NCBI GenBank assembly: GCA_017459795.1
Contig: JAFUCG010000024.1
Location: forward strand, 1-54,993
DNA: 54,993 nucleotides
Source of the DNA: Erysipelotrichaceae bacterium
GTDB taxonomy: Bacteria; Bacillota_I; Bacilli_A; Erysipelotrichales; Erysipelotrichaceae
Reading direction: 5' to 3'
A program made the translations under genes and the position numbers. Below the pieces are notes generated by a model. That model worked only from the letters and a program-made list of their open reading frames with translations. It did not search any database and had not been told where the DNA came from. Below are positions 21,588 through 29,508 of this stretch, one piece after another (the first letter of the stretch is position 1; each line of letters opens with the position of its first letter).

Positions 21588-22922
21588 TTAGTTGTTGCTT
21601 AAATACTGTTCGAATCCCTCAACAATGGCGCTGGCTACAGCTTCCTTACGTTCATTCCACTTGGCAACACTGGCAGAATCCCAGATGTTGGTGGTTACGA
21701 TCTTAACAGTATTAACACCGTAGATGTTATTGGCAGCGAATGATGCGTTACCAGCTGATGATTCAGAGTACTTGCCGGCACCTAATACCTTGCCGCCCAT
21801 TTCTCTGATTTCATATTCGGTATCGAATTCGCCATCATTAGAATAGTCACTTGTTTCCATTACACATGGATACAGTTCAGCTGATCTGTCACCATCGAAT
21901 AATCCAGCTGTTACCAGCTTGTCATAGATGGCAGTCTGTAATGTACCTGCTGCGTATCCTGAATACTTAACGCCTAAGTCTGCGTCATAGTTTGTCATGT
22001 CAAGATAGATCATGTACTTGGCCTTTGAGTTGTATGCCTTATTGGCAACACCGTTACCGTTATAGAACAGAATGTTCTGATCCATGGCATCCTTCATGAC
22101 CTTTACTCTATAACCCTTTTCAGATAACTGTGAGCTGATCTGTAAAGCGACATTGTATAATTCTTCTGCTTCAACGATTCCATTTGCGCTTTCACCTACC
22201 AGTGATACACCGCCCTGAGTTAAGGCAGGAGCACTGAAGATTACGACATCGTAATCAGTTGAGGTAGCTTCTTCAGCCTTTTCGCTGGTTACGTTCAGAT
22301 ACAGATAGTTCTTATCAAGCTTGCTTTCCTCATCCTTTTCAGTATCGAAGTAAGTTCTGTCAGCTACTAATTCGACCTTCATACGCTGACCGTTTCTTAA
22401 TACTGAATAAATGGTATTGTTGCCTCTGATGGCATTTGACATGAAGACTCTGGTATATGTTTCAGCGCCTTCTTCGCCAGTCTGAATGTATACTGAGTAG
22501 AAGCCAGGAGTTAACTTGCCGATGTTGATCTGACTGTCAACAGCGCTGTTGATGTCGAAAGTGATCTTGTTGTCACTGCACATGTCTATTAAGGCAATTT
22601 TCTGACCTGACAGACTGTTAGATTCAACAGTTGTACGGCTGTAAGCGTCATAGTAAAGATTCAATGATTCGCCATAGAAATTGTAATCCTTGATTTCTAC
22701 TGTCTGTTCTCTGTTTTCATTCTCCAGGGCTTTCATGGTCTGCTTGTTATTCAGTGTACAGATGGTTACCTTGGTTGTATCATTATTCTTATTTCCGCCG
22801 CCTTCACTGTTTGGATGGAAGATCAGACTGATCAGTAATGAAAGTACCAGATATATAACCAGAACTACCAATATAAAAAGTGGAATTACTCTTTTCCATG
22901 CTATCTTGCTTCTTCTTGCCAT
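21588..22922 (-). CDS. membrane-anchored amidase_3-like protein, probably catalytically dead
   Basis: 444 residues from the ATG at 22922, which has GGGAGGTG 7 bases upstream; an earlier in-frame ATG lacks a site. A basic start and one helix (residues ~12-36) anchor it outside the cell. After a beta-rich middle (about 60-220), the C-terminal ~200 residues follow the N-acetylmuramoyl-L-alanine amidase pattern: a strand, a helix (ELYNVALQISSQLSEKGYRVKVMKD), then KAYNSKAKYMIYLDMTN and a late strand VKIVTTN. The usual first-strand zinc motif (PGHGG) is replaced by SAPALT and the second histidine (SIHAN) by YLDMTN. I infer a pseudo-enzyme, perhaps a peptidoglycan-binding or regulatory protein. Fold assignment is by eye only. 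Confidence 0.65.
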   Translation of the reverse strand: MARRSKIAWKRVIPLFILVVLVIYLVLSLLISLIFHPNSEGGGNKNNDTTKVTICTLNNKQTMKALENENREQTVEIKDYNFYGESLNLYYDAYSRTTVESNSLSGQKIALIDMCSDNKITFDINSAVDSQINIGKLTPGFYSVYIQTGEEGAETYTRVFMSNAIRGNNTIYSVLRNGQRMKVELVADRTYFDTEKDEESKLDKNYLYLNVTSEKAEEATSTDYDVVIFSAPALTQGGVSLVGESANGIVEAEELYNVALQISSQLSEKGYRVKVMKDAMDQNILFYNGNGVANKAYNSKAKYMIYLDMTNYDADLGVKYSGYAAGTLQTAIYDKLVTAGLFDGDRSAELYPCVMETSDYSNDGEFDTEYEIREMGGKVLGAGKYSESSAGNASFAANNIYGVNTVKIVTTNIWDSASVAKWNERKEAVASAIVEGFEQYLSNN

Positions 22923-23020
22923 AATAAACACCTCCCAGCATTTATTCATAGTTATTATACTACATATTAAATGATGTTAAAACAGGAAGAGTCTTAATTT
23001 GTTGGAAATACAACCAAATT

Positions 23021-23057
23021 AAAACAGTAACCAAACCACCCTTTCAGTTACTGTTTT
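23021..23057 (-). terminator. rho-independent terminator after the DUF624 gene
   Basis: AAAACAGTAAC (23021-23031) pairs with GTTACTGTTTT (23047-23057); on the minus strand the stem ends in TTTTAATTTGG. It overlaps the stop codon at 23048 and closes the importer operon. Confidence 0.7.
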
Positions 23058-23698
23058 TTCCTTTTTTCACGCTGGTATGTAGCGTTACCTTTCTTAAACT
23101 TATACTTCTTTAACAACTTAGGTATTATTAACCAGCTGACATACGCTATTACTCCCGGTAATACCAATAAGAATCCAGGTAATAACAGTGCACTTAACAG
23201 TGGTACGCCAATGTTAATGATCAATAATGACAATGTTTCCAATAAGCAGGTAAAGGATATATCCAATGCCTTCTTAAAGGCTTCCCAAGGTGTTGTTGCC
23301 ATGTCCTGGGATATTACAACAAATACCATCAGCATTTCAAAAATGATCACGGCCATCAAGGTAAAAATACCTGCCTGACCCAAGATGTCCAAGGTTGTAT
23401 CCCCACCCTTGTAATACAGATAGTCAAGAACCAGTATCGCAATGGCCAAGGCATGTACCAGCCATACTATGGTTGATATCTTGAAGTATTTCTTAAATGA
23501 AGCGAAGAATATTTTCAATGTCTTATCGGCATCATATAACACATACTGACTCATCGCATCATGCAATGCCGTCATGCTGGCACCTAACGTTACGATCGGT
23601 AATGAGAATAATAATGCGAAAAAACCAAGCAGGACGATGTTGGTTAACCGTCCTGCTAATTTATTCAAAAATCCTTCGAACTTATCCTGCCCGTTCAT
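23048..23698 (-). CDS. DUF624 (YesL-like) membrane protein
   Basis: About 216 residues with five or six hydrophobic segments (for example NIVLLGFFALLFSLPIVTLG and WLVHALAIAILVLDYLYY) and a lysine-rich tail. The opening GRLTNIVLLGFFALLFSLPI followed by TLGASMTALHDAM is the signature of the DUF624/YesL family, which in Bacillota is commonly encoded beside carbohydrate ABC importers. The ATG at 23698 is chosen; a TTG three codons upstream overlaps the ATPase gene. It is the last gene of the binding protein-permease-ATPase operon. Its role is unknown, but the company it keeps argues for a sugar-type substrate. Confidence 0.8.
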   Translation of the reverse strand: MNGQDKFEGFLNKLAGRLTNIVLLGFFALLFSLPIVTLGASMTALHDAMSQYVLYDADKTLKIFFASFKKYFKISTIVWLVHALAIAILVLDYLYYKGGDTTLDILGQAGIFTLMAVIIFEMLMVFVVISQDMATTPWEAFKKALDISFTCLLETLSLLIINIGVPLLSALLLPGFLLVLPGVIAYVSWLIIPKLLKKYKFKKGNATYQREKRKKQ

Positions 23699-23699
23699 G

Positions 23700-24815
23700 T
23701 TATTCAATGATTTCCAGAGAACCTAAGCAAATCTTTTCCTCTGTTTCCCTATCGAATAATACGTAACGGTTTCCTTCAAAGTTGAAGCGAACAGTTGAAT
23801 CCATTGCGAAGTCAATGCTGCCGAATGCTACTGCTGACAAGACGATGTCATCAACAGCCAGTGCCAGTGTTGTTTCCATGCCTGATGGTAATGAAGAAAC
23901 AACTCTTGCTTCTACGCCTTCATCAGATACATGAATGAATTCAGGTCTGATACCTAATACATACTCATGTTCAGGCTGTAATTCAACCTTTTCATTAGGT
24001 GTAAAGATAACCTTGAACTTTTGAGTATTAAGTACTACATGATTACCTTCAGCCTTACCATGACATTTAACAAAGTTCATGCTTGGATTACCCATGAAGT
24101 CTGCACAGAAGATATTGTTTGGTTCACCATACAGCTGCAGTGGTGGACAGTACTGCTGTAACAGACCTGTCTTGATCAGGGCAACCTTAGTTGACAAGGT
24201 CATGGCCTCTGACTGGTCATGAGTAACATAAACGAATGTTGATCCTGTTGTTAAGTGCAGTCTCTTTAATTCAGCACGCATGTCATTTCTTAACTTGGCA
24301 TCCAGGTTACTTAAAGGTTCATCCATCAACAGTACCTTTGGATTTGGTGCCAAAGTACGGGCGATGGCAACACGCTGCTGCTGACCGCCTGACAGTTCGG
24401 CCGGATATCTGTTGATGTATTCTTCAATACGCATTGTCTTACAGATTTCCTTTACTCTGGCATCAATCTTTTCCTTAGGCCATTTCATGTTTTCCAAGCC
24501 AAAGGAAATGTTCTTATAAACTGTCATATGTGGCCATAATGCATAGTTCTGGAATAGGAATCCGATATTTCTCTTATCAGGTGAAAGGTTTATGCCCTTT
24601 TCATCTGAAAATACACATTCGTCATCAAAATATATTTCACCTTCTGTTGGTGTTTCAAGACCGGCAATCATTCTCAGAGTTGTGGTCTTGCCACAGCCTG
24701 ATGGGCCTAACAAGGATACGAATTCGCCATCCTTGATTTCCATATTCAGATTATCTACGGCTAATGAACCCTTACCAAACTGTTTTGTTACATTAACTAA
24801 TTTAATTGTTGGCAT
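23700..24815 (-). CDS. ABC importer ATPase (FbpC/AfuC/PotA-like)
   Basis: 371 residues. Walker A GPSGCGKTTTLRMIAGLE, Q loop FLFQNYALWPHM, signature ELSGGQQQRVAIARTLA, Walker B LLMDEPLSNLD, switch YVTHDQSEAM. The C-terminal ~130 residues form a TOBE-like regulatory domain (VLGIRPEFIHVSDEGVEAR). This is the ATPase type of the iron/spermidine/phosphonate/sugar-phosphate importers. It follows the permease gene by 3 bases. Confidence 0.93.
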   Translation of the reverse strand: MPTIKLVNVTKQFGKGSLAVDNLNMEIKDGEFVSLLGPSGCGKTTTLRMIAGLETPTEGEIYFDDECVFSDEKGINLSPDKRNIGFLFQNYALWPHMTVYKNISFGLENMKWPKEKIDARVKEICKTMRIEEYINRYPAELSGGQQQRVAIARTLAPNPKVLLMDEPLSNLDAKLRNDMRAELKRLHLTTGSTFVYVTHDQSEAMTLSTKVALIKTGLLQQYCPPLQLYGEPNNIFCADFMGNPSMNFVKCHGKAEGNHVVLNTQKFKVIFTPNEKVELQPEHEYVLGIRPEFIHVSDEGVEARVVSSLPSGMETTLALAVDDIVLSAVAFGSIDFAMDSTVRFNFEGNRYVLFDRETEEKICLGSLEIIE

Positions 24816-24818
24816 ATT

Positions 24819-26615
24819 CTAGTTTCCTCCTACACCCTTTTCAATTGATGCACCGGTCAGTTTTTCAACAGTGAAGTTGATTACCAATACAACAATGATG
24901 ATCAATAAGTTAACTGCGTTAGAGAACTGAGTGAAGCCCTTCTCATCATAGAACAGCAGTAATGAGGTAAGCACTCTGTTATTGGCAGTTATCAGAATAA
25001 CAAACAAACTCAATTCACGCATTCCGGAAATGAACGGTAACAGATATCCGGATACGATCGTAGCTTTTTCAATAGGAATAATGATCCTTGTCATTCTCTT
25101 TATCCAAGGAACACCCATGATAATTCCGGCTTCTTCAATTTCCGGTGACAGCTGCAGCATTGAGTTGACACCGCTTCTTGAAGCCATTGGCAGATACTTG
25201 ATCGTACCTATCAGAGCCAGAATAGTGAATGTACCGTAAAGTGAAGGAATAATGCCCCTATTTGTTGAGAACATTGACAGATAAATGGCAGCTAAAGCCA
25301 TTGACGGAATCAGGTAAGGTATGAAGGTTAAGTCTTCAACAACCTTTGATAGCCAGCTTCCTCTTCTTCTGACGATGCTGTAGCCAGCCAGGAAACCAAG
25401 TGTACCTGCACCAATGGCACAGGTGAATGACAGTTTCAAGCTGTTAAACAGGGTTCTGTATACTTCCGGATTAAGCAAGATACCAGGCTGGTCCTGAATC
25501 GAGTTATGCCCCTGAGACTGACCGACCCAGAAACTTAATGTCATGTTAGATAACTTGTACACACCCGTTTGCATCATGACTGATTCCAAAGCGAATGTAA
25601 TCAAAGGAATTACCGACATGCACAGTACTATAAATGTTGTAAGAATTGATATTGGAAGCCTGAAACCTCCTAAATGGAAAACTGAAATGTTTGCGCTCTT
25701 ACCTGTTACGGTAGCGTATGACTTTCTGGTACCGATCATCTTCTGGTTAATGAACATGATAATGATACTTAACACGATCATTACCAATGCCAGAATATAG
25801 CCAACGCCAGGATTTGTGCCGTTTATCGCCGCATACAATTCAGTTGTTAATACAAAGTATCGTACCGGTAAACCAAGGAACTGAGGTGTTGCGAATGATG
25901 CCATTGCGCCTGAGAATACCAGGATGATCGTACTCAGAACAGCCGGCATTACGATTGGAATTGTTATTCTCAAAAACATTCTTAGTCTCTTGGTTTTCAG
26001 GATTATCGCTGCTTCTTCCAGGTTTGCGTCCATGTTATGCAGAATTCCGCCTATTAAAATATAAGCAAATGGAGCATAGTGCAGACCGGTTACTACGATG
26101 ATTGGAAATTCACCATAGCCGAACCAGGTTGGAACCTGTAATCCAGTTAAGGCTGTAAAAATGCCGTTTGAACCAGTTATCTCAACACTCTTAAAGAAGT
26201 TCTTCCAGGCTAGGGCCAACGTCCAGGAAGGCATTATGTATGGGAAGATGAACAGCTTCGTTAAAGCCTTCTTCCACATCATGTCACTTCTGGAAACTAA
26301 CCAGGCAAAACTACCACCAATTAAAATGGCAACTACGCAAGACCAGATTGAAGTAACGATACTGTTACGGATTGGATCCCATAATAATGATTTACTGAAG
26401 CTGCTTGCGAATGCCCTGAGCCAGTGGTATGTAGTAAAGGTACCAACAGCCTGGTGCACTCTTGATTTCTCAGATGGATGAACAATGAACGTATCCCTTA
26501 CGATGGAAATCAATGGAATGACTACTAAGAATGTCAGCATAATCAGGAACAGAACTAAAAGCACATTATATGGCTTGCTGAAAAATGTTTTTATCTTATT
26601 CCATTTTTTCTTCAT
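24819..26615 (-). CDS. ABC importer permease, two-domain (FbpB/AfuB-like)
   Basis: 598 residues with about twelve membrane helices arranged as two tandem binding-protein-dependent permease domains. The ATPase-coupling loops are seen as EEAAIILKTKRLRMFLRITIPIVMP in the first half and EEAGIIMGVPWIKRMTRIIIP in the second. This fused layout is typical of the FbpB/AfuB/HitB and phosphonate-type permeases, which work as one polypeptide rather than a dimer of two. The gene lies 88 bases after the binding-protein gene, separated from it by a terminator hairpin. Confidence 0.9.
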   Translation of the reverse strand: MKKKWNKIKTFFSKPYNVLLVLFLIMLTFLVVIPLISIVRDTFIVHPSEKSRVHQAVGTFTTYHWLRAFASSFSKSLLWDPIRNSIVTSIWSCVVAILIGGSFAWLVSRSDMMWKKALTKLFIFPYIMPSWTLALAWKNFFKSVEITGSNGIFTALTGLQVPTWFGYGEFPIIVVTGLHYAPFAYILIGGILHNMDANLEEAAIILKTKRLRMFLRITIPIVMPAVLSTIILVFSGAMASFATPQFLGLPVRYFVLTTELYAAINGTNPGVGYILALVMIVLSIIIMFINQKMIGTRKSYATVTGKSANISVFHLGGFRLPISILTTFIVLCMSVIPLITFALESVMMQTGVYKLSNMTLSFWVGQSQGHNSIQDQPGILLNPEVYRTLFNSLKLSFTCAIGAGTLGFLAGYSIVRRRGSWLSKVVEDLTFIPYLIPSMALAAIYLSMFSTNRGIIPSLYGTFTILALIGTIKYLPMASRSGVNSMLQLSPEIEEAGIIMGVPWIKRMTRIIIPIEKATIVSGYLLPFISGMRELSLFVILITANNRVLTSLLLFYDEKGFTQFSNAVNLLIIIVVLVINFTVEKLTGASIEKGVGGN

Positions 26616-26641
26616 ATTCTTCTCCTGTCTATTAATTAAAG

Positions 26642-26680
26642 AAAGGAAGGCTAAGCATAATATCTTCAGAGCCTTCCTTT
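26642..26680 (-). terminator. intra-operon terminator between binding protein and permease
   Basis: On the minus strand AAAGGAAGGCT (26670-26680) pairs with AGCCTTCCTTT (26642-26652) and is followed by CTTTAATT. It sits after the binding-protein stop and before the permease start, so it probably reduces read-through and keeps binding protein in excess over permease. Confidence 0.75.
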
Positions 26681-26703
26681 TATTTGATTATACTTAAGAT
26701 TAA

Positions 26704-27933
26704 TTACTTAATTGTTAAGATGAAGTCTTCAACGTTAGCTCTTTCAGCAGCTGCCTGTTCAGCATCTTCCTGAATTAAGATCTTCTTCCATTCCTTAACT
26801 GGTAAGTCGCCGTCAACAACTGGATTTGCCTGGTTGCCGCTGTAGTCGCCGAATCTGCCAGACATGCCCTTGTATACTGAGCCGTCCTTAATTGTTAATG
26901 TGCCATTGCCCTTCCAGCCTTCTTCTGAATATAACCAGATTAAGAATGCCTTAGCTAATTCTGGGTTGTCAGCGTTCTTTACCTGTAAACCATAGATTGG
27001 GTAAATGAAGCCGGCAACTGGATTAACATCCTGTGCGAATGACATGTTGTCAGTGCCGTCGTCACGCTTGCCGAGATTCTTCTTATATTTGTTCAGAGTG
27101 ATCAGAGCGCTCATCTTCTTATCAGCAGCAGCTGTATCCTTTGCGATAGTGCCATCTGATGAACCTAATACGACACCGTTCTTGTACATCATCTTAATGA
27201 ACTGGTAACCAGCATTTGGACAGTCAGCATCTAATGTGATGTCCTTGCCATAGTATGCCTTATAAGCTTCAGCTAATTTAGCAGCGTTTTCTTCGCTTGT
27301 CAGGTTAACTAAGAAGTTCATGTTAACGCCTTCGCTTGAAGGATCCTTCAAGCATAATGCGCCAGCGTACTGTGGATCTGTACAATACCAGATGTTATTG
27401 ATTTCGCCGTCTGCAAATGAGTTTTCGCCATTGTTAACGTTGTAGATGAATACCTTGTTACAGTAATCCCAAACTAATAATGGTTCGCAATCTTCGCCAA
27501 CTAAGTCTAAGATTTCCTGGTTGTACCAGTTGTAAACATAGCCTTCTTCAACTAAGTCTGTTAATACACGTCCGCCATCCTGAATGAAGATGATGTCAGC
27601 GCCATCAACACCCTGAGCAACTTCTGTAGCTACCTGAGTGATCTGGTTTGTATCACCGATCTGAGTTGAGCTGTATTCGATCTTACCATCTAATTCATAC
27701 TTAATCATGAATGCTTCGATAGCATCATTGATAACTGAGTGAGTTGTATAAATTGTCAATGGTTTGCCGTTGGCCTTGCCAGCTTCTAATAATTCTTCAA
27801 AAGTGGCCTTGTCAACTTCTGTGGCAGGTGTTTCTCCGCCACCCTGTTCTCCGCCTTCCTGGCCTCCGCCTGAACAACCGAACATTGTCAGACACATTAA
27901 GGCTGAGAGAAGAACTGCTAATAATTTTTTCAT
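26704..27933 (-). CDS. extracellular solute-binding lipoprotein of an FbpA/AfuA-like importer
   Basis: 409 residues. Signal peptide MKKLLAVLLSALMCLTMFGC with lipobox MFGC (Cys20), then a Gly/Glu-rich linker, so a lipid-anchored surface protein. The mature part has the type II periplasmic-binding fold of the FbpA/2-aminoethylphosphonate/AfuA group: LTIYTTHSVINDAIEAF near the start, WNYQEI-like hinge sequence and KAFLIWLYSEEGWKGNG near the end. The tyrosines that bind ferric iron in FbpA are not obvious, and AfuA-like members bind hexose phosphates. A cre-like site at the promoter argues for a carbon source rather than iron. Substrate remains a guess. Confidence 0.88.
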   Translation of the reverse strand: MKKLLAVLLSALMCLTMFGCSGGGQEGGEQGGGETPATEVDKATFEELLEAGKANGKPLTIYTTHSVINDAIEAFMIKYELDGKIEYSSTQIGDTNQITQVATEVAQGVDGADIIFIQDGGRVLTDLVEEGYVYNWYNQEILDLVGEDCEPLLVWDYCNKVFIYNVNNGENSFADGEINNIWYCTDPQYAGALCLKDPSSEGVNMNFLVNLTSEENAAKLAEAYKAYYGKDITLDADCPNAGYQFIKMMYKNGVVLGSSDGTIAKDTAAADKKMSALITLNKYKKNLGKRDDGTDNMSFAQDVNPVAGFIYPIYGLQVKNADNPELAKAFLIWLYSEEGWKGNGTLTIKDGSVYKGMSGRFGDYSGNQANPVVDGDLPVKEWKKILIQEDAEQAAAERANVEDFILTIK

Positions 27934-27962
27934 AAATGTTTTCCCCTTCTTCTAGCGTTATC

Positions 27963-28013
27963 TGTAAACGCTTTCGCCATTACCATTTTATTACAATATG
28001 TATACCCATGCAA
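27963..28013 (-). promoter_or_regulatory. promoter with cre-like (CcpA) site for the importer operon
   Basis: On the minus strand TTGCAT (28008-28013), 17 bases, then TAAAAT (27985-27990) makes a good sigma-70-type promoter. Just downstream of the -10, 27963-27976 reads TGTAAACGCTTTCG on the plus strand, matching the cre consensus TGWAANCGNTNWCA at all but the last base. A cre overlapping the transcription start usually means catabolite repression. No CcpA gene is in the window. Confidence 0.65.
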
Positions 28014-28055
28014 GTTTTACGCTATATCAAATTTGCCTAAATTGACACAAAACCT

Positions 28056-28084
28056 AAAAAAAAGAGCCAGTCTTTCGACCGGCC
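28056..28084 (-). terminator. terminator, duplicated asnS-type, after the zinc-ribbon gene
   Basis: On the minus strand GGCCGGTC-GAAA-GACTGGCT followed by CTTTTTTTT. It is a diverged copy of the asnS terminator at 29472-29502 and now terminates the XRE/zinc-ribbon pair. Confidence 0.75.
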
Positions 28085-28160
28085 TCTGATTATTAGAAGT
28101 CCAGATTTCTTGGTGTTCTTGGGTAAGAATGCACATTCATGACTTTTATATTCCTGTAAT
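28064..28160 (-). repeat. duplicated 3' end of asnS (remnant copy)
   Basis: Positions 28064-28129 match 29480-29545 without gaps at 60 of 66 bases, and all six differences are transitions. The copy includes the terminator and the last codons of asn[12 protein letters not shown] plus stop. Weaker similarity continues to about 28160 (ITGI codons) but with a frameshift and a stop, so this is not a working gene. The 28161-28201 stretch shows nothing further. Confidence 0.85.
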
Positions 28161-28201
28161 CATTAATTAGCATTTACGATTCTGGCTAATTGCAATTCTT
28201 A

Positions 28202-28513
28202 TCATTCTTTTATGAATTTTCTGATAACGAACTTATTAATGAATAATTCAAAGCCTGCTGTTAATAGTCCGATTACGGCAGTTACTATTAATATGGAGAT
28301 CCAAAAACTGCCTGGCTTATTAAGAGTATTATTAATAATATATAGATTCAATGGCCCTGCAACCAGCAGAACATTAAATAGATATATTGAAAACAGTAAG
28401 TTATACTTCTTGTTTACTTTATATCTGGTCTTACATTTTCTACATTCAAATGAAGTGCCGTTCGATGTTCTGGTTATCTCTCCTCCACACTTTTCACAGC
28501 GATAATATGTCAT
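28202..28513 (-). CDS. small zinc-ribbon membrane protein
   Basis: 103 residues from the ATG at 28513, which has AAAGGAGA 7 bases upstream; an earlier in-frame start has none. The N-terminus YYRCEKCGGEITRTSNGTSF then ECRKCKTRYKV gives two CxxC knuckles, a zinc ribbon. Two membrane helices follow (about 39-60 and 70-95), with a short basic tail. No known family beyond the generic zinc ribbon is recognised. It lies 33 bases after the XRE-membrane regulator and the pair is bounded by the two asnS 3' ends, so they probably form one small transferred unit. Confidence 0.7.
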   Translation of the reverse strand: MTYYRCEKCGGEITRTSNGTSFECRKCKTRYKVNKKYNLLFSIYLFNVLLVAGPLNLYIINNTLNKPGSFWISILIVTAVIGLLTAGFELFINKFVIRKFIKE

Positions 28514-28546
28514 TAACGATCTCCTTTCATTGTTCACCAGTAATAG

Positions 28547-29383
28547 TCACTGGTTATTATTTCTCATTACTCTTTTTCGTGTGATAGTAATAATTTGTGG
28601 AACTATAAAGCACATCAGCAGTACTTTCCTGCCAAAGTCGGAAATATAGTATATTACTGCACTATCGAACATGTAACCGGTAATTGTCTGGCTGAAGTTT
28701 CTGTATAATTCAAATAAGTATAGCTGTGTTTGAATACCACATGCTAGCAACACATATTTACTCTTACAATAAGCTGTATTTAAGAAGTAAACAGCCATGC
28801 ACACCATGATCAGTAATGATAATACACAATCCAGCAAATCAAACCAGCTGATTACTGAGGCAGTAATAGTGTCAGTAACAGTGTTTACCAAATAGCATCC
28901 ATAATTAATTATCAAGACGACAAGCACTGTTTTTTTGGTGATTTCATTATTGAAGGACTTATATATGCAATAACCAAGGACAAGAATTGAAGCTAATTCA
29001 ATGACAGTTTTAATTAACATTCCAATACTAATAGCTCCGTTTTCGCTCAGATAATTAAAATAATTACCCAATTGAAACATACAGCATATTATGTTGAAAA
29101 TGAATATTCCCGTTAAGAACATCCCCTGGATAGTTATTTCAGGGTTCTGCTGCAGGATCGGTTCTACTTCCGGCATCTTCTTAACATCATCATCACTGAA
29201 TAATGAATCCACACTGACGTTAAACAGCTTTTTCAGTGCATCCATTTCCTGATAATTAGGATATCTTGTACCATTTTCCCATTTGGAGATAACAGTCCTG
29301 GTAAGATACAGTTTCTCAGCCATTTGACGCTGGCTTAAACCATACTCCTCTCTTATTTGCTTTATCCTTTCCCTGAATTCCAT
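28547..29383 (-). CDS. XRE-family HTH protein with C-terminal membrane domain
   Basis: 278 residues. Residues 1-60 are a classic XRE helix-turn-helix: IREEYGLSQRQMAEKLYLT then RTVISKWENGTRYP. After a ~25-residue linker there are about six or seven hydrophobic segments (for example GMFLTGIFIFNIICCMFQLG and FDLLDCVLSLLIMVCMAVYF). DNA-binding proteins tethered to the membrane this way are known in Bacillota but poorly studied; the membrane part may sense the envelope or bind the zinc-ribbon partner. The promoter region 29384-29471 is AT-rich. Neither target genes nor signal can be deduced. Confidence 0.8.
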   Translation of the reverse strand: MEFRERIKQIREEYGLSQRQMAEKLYLTRTVISKWENGTRYPNYQEMDALKKLFNVSVDSLFSDDDVKKMPEVEPILQQNPEITIQGMFLTGIFIFNIICCMFQLGNYFNYLSENGAISIGMLIKTVIELASILVLGYCIYKSFNNEITKKTVLVVLIINYGCYLVNTVTDTITASVISWFDLLDCVLSLLIMVCMAVYFLNTAYCKSKYVLLACGIQTQLYLFELYRNFSQTITGYMFDSAVIYYISDFGRKVLLMCFIVPQIITITRKRVMRNNNQ

Positions 29384-29471
29384 AATTATTCCTTCTTACA
29401 CTTTCATACTAAATCAATAATTCTTTTTTTCAAGAAACAAGTGGCTTTATGCCGGTTCCAATTTGGAACGC

Positions 29472-29502
29472 ATAAAAAAGGGCCAGCCTTTCGACCAGCC
29501 CC
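29472..29502 (-). terminator. asnS terminator (parent copy of the duplicated end)
   Basis: On the minus strand GGGCTGGTC-GAAA-GGCTGGCCC followed by TTTTTTATG, with a GNRA-type loop, 7 bases after the asnS stop. Plus-strand 29480-29545 is repeated at 28064-28129. Confidence 0.8.
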
Positions 29503-29508
29503 TGGTTA

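Noticed and set aside
26704-27933. ferric-iron importer annotation for the FbpA-like operon
   Set aside because: Obvious iron-ligand tyrosines and Fur-type sites were not seen, while cre and DUF624 context point to a carbon source; substrate left open.
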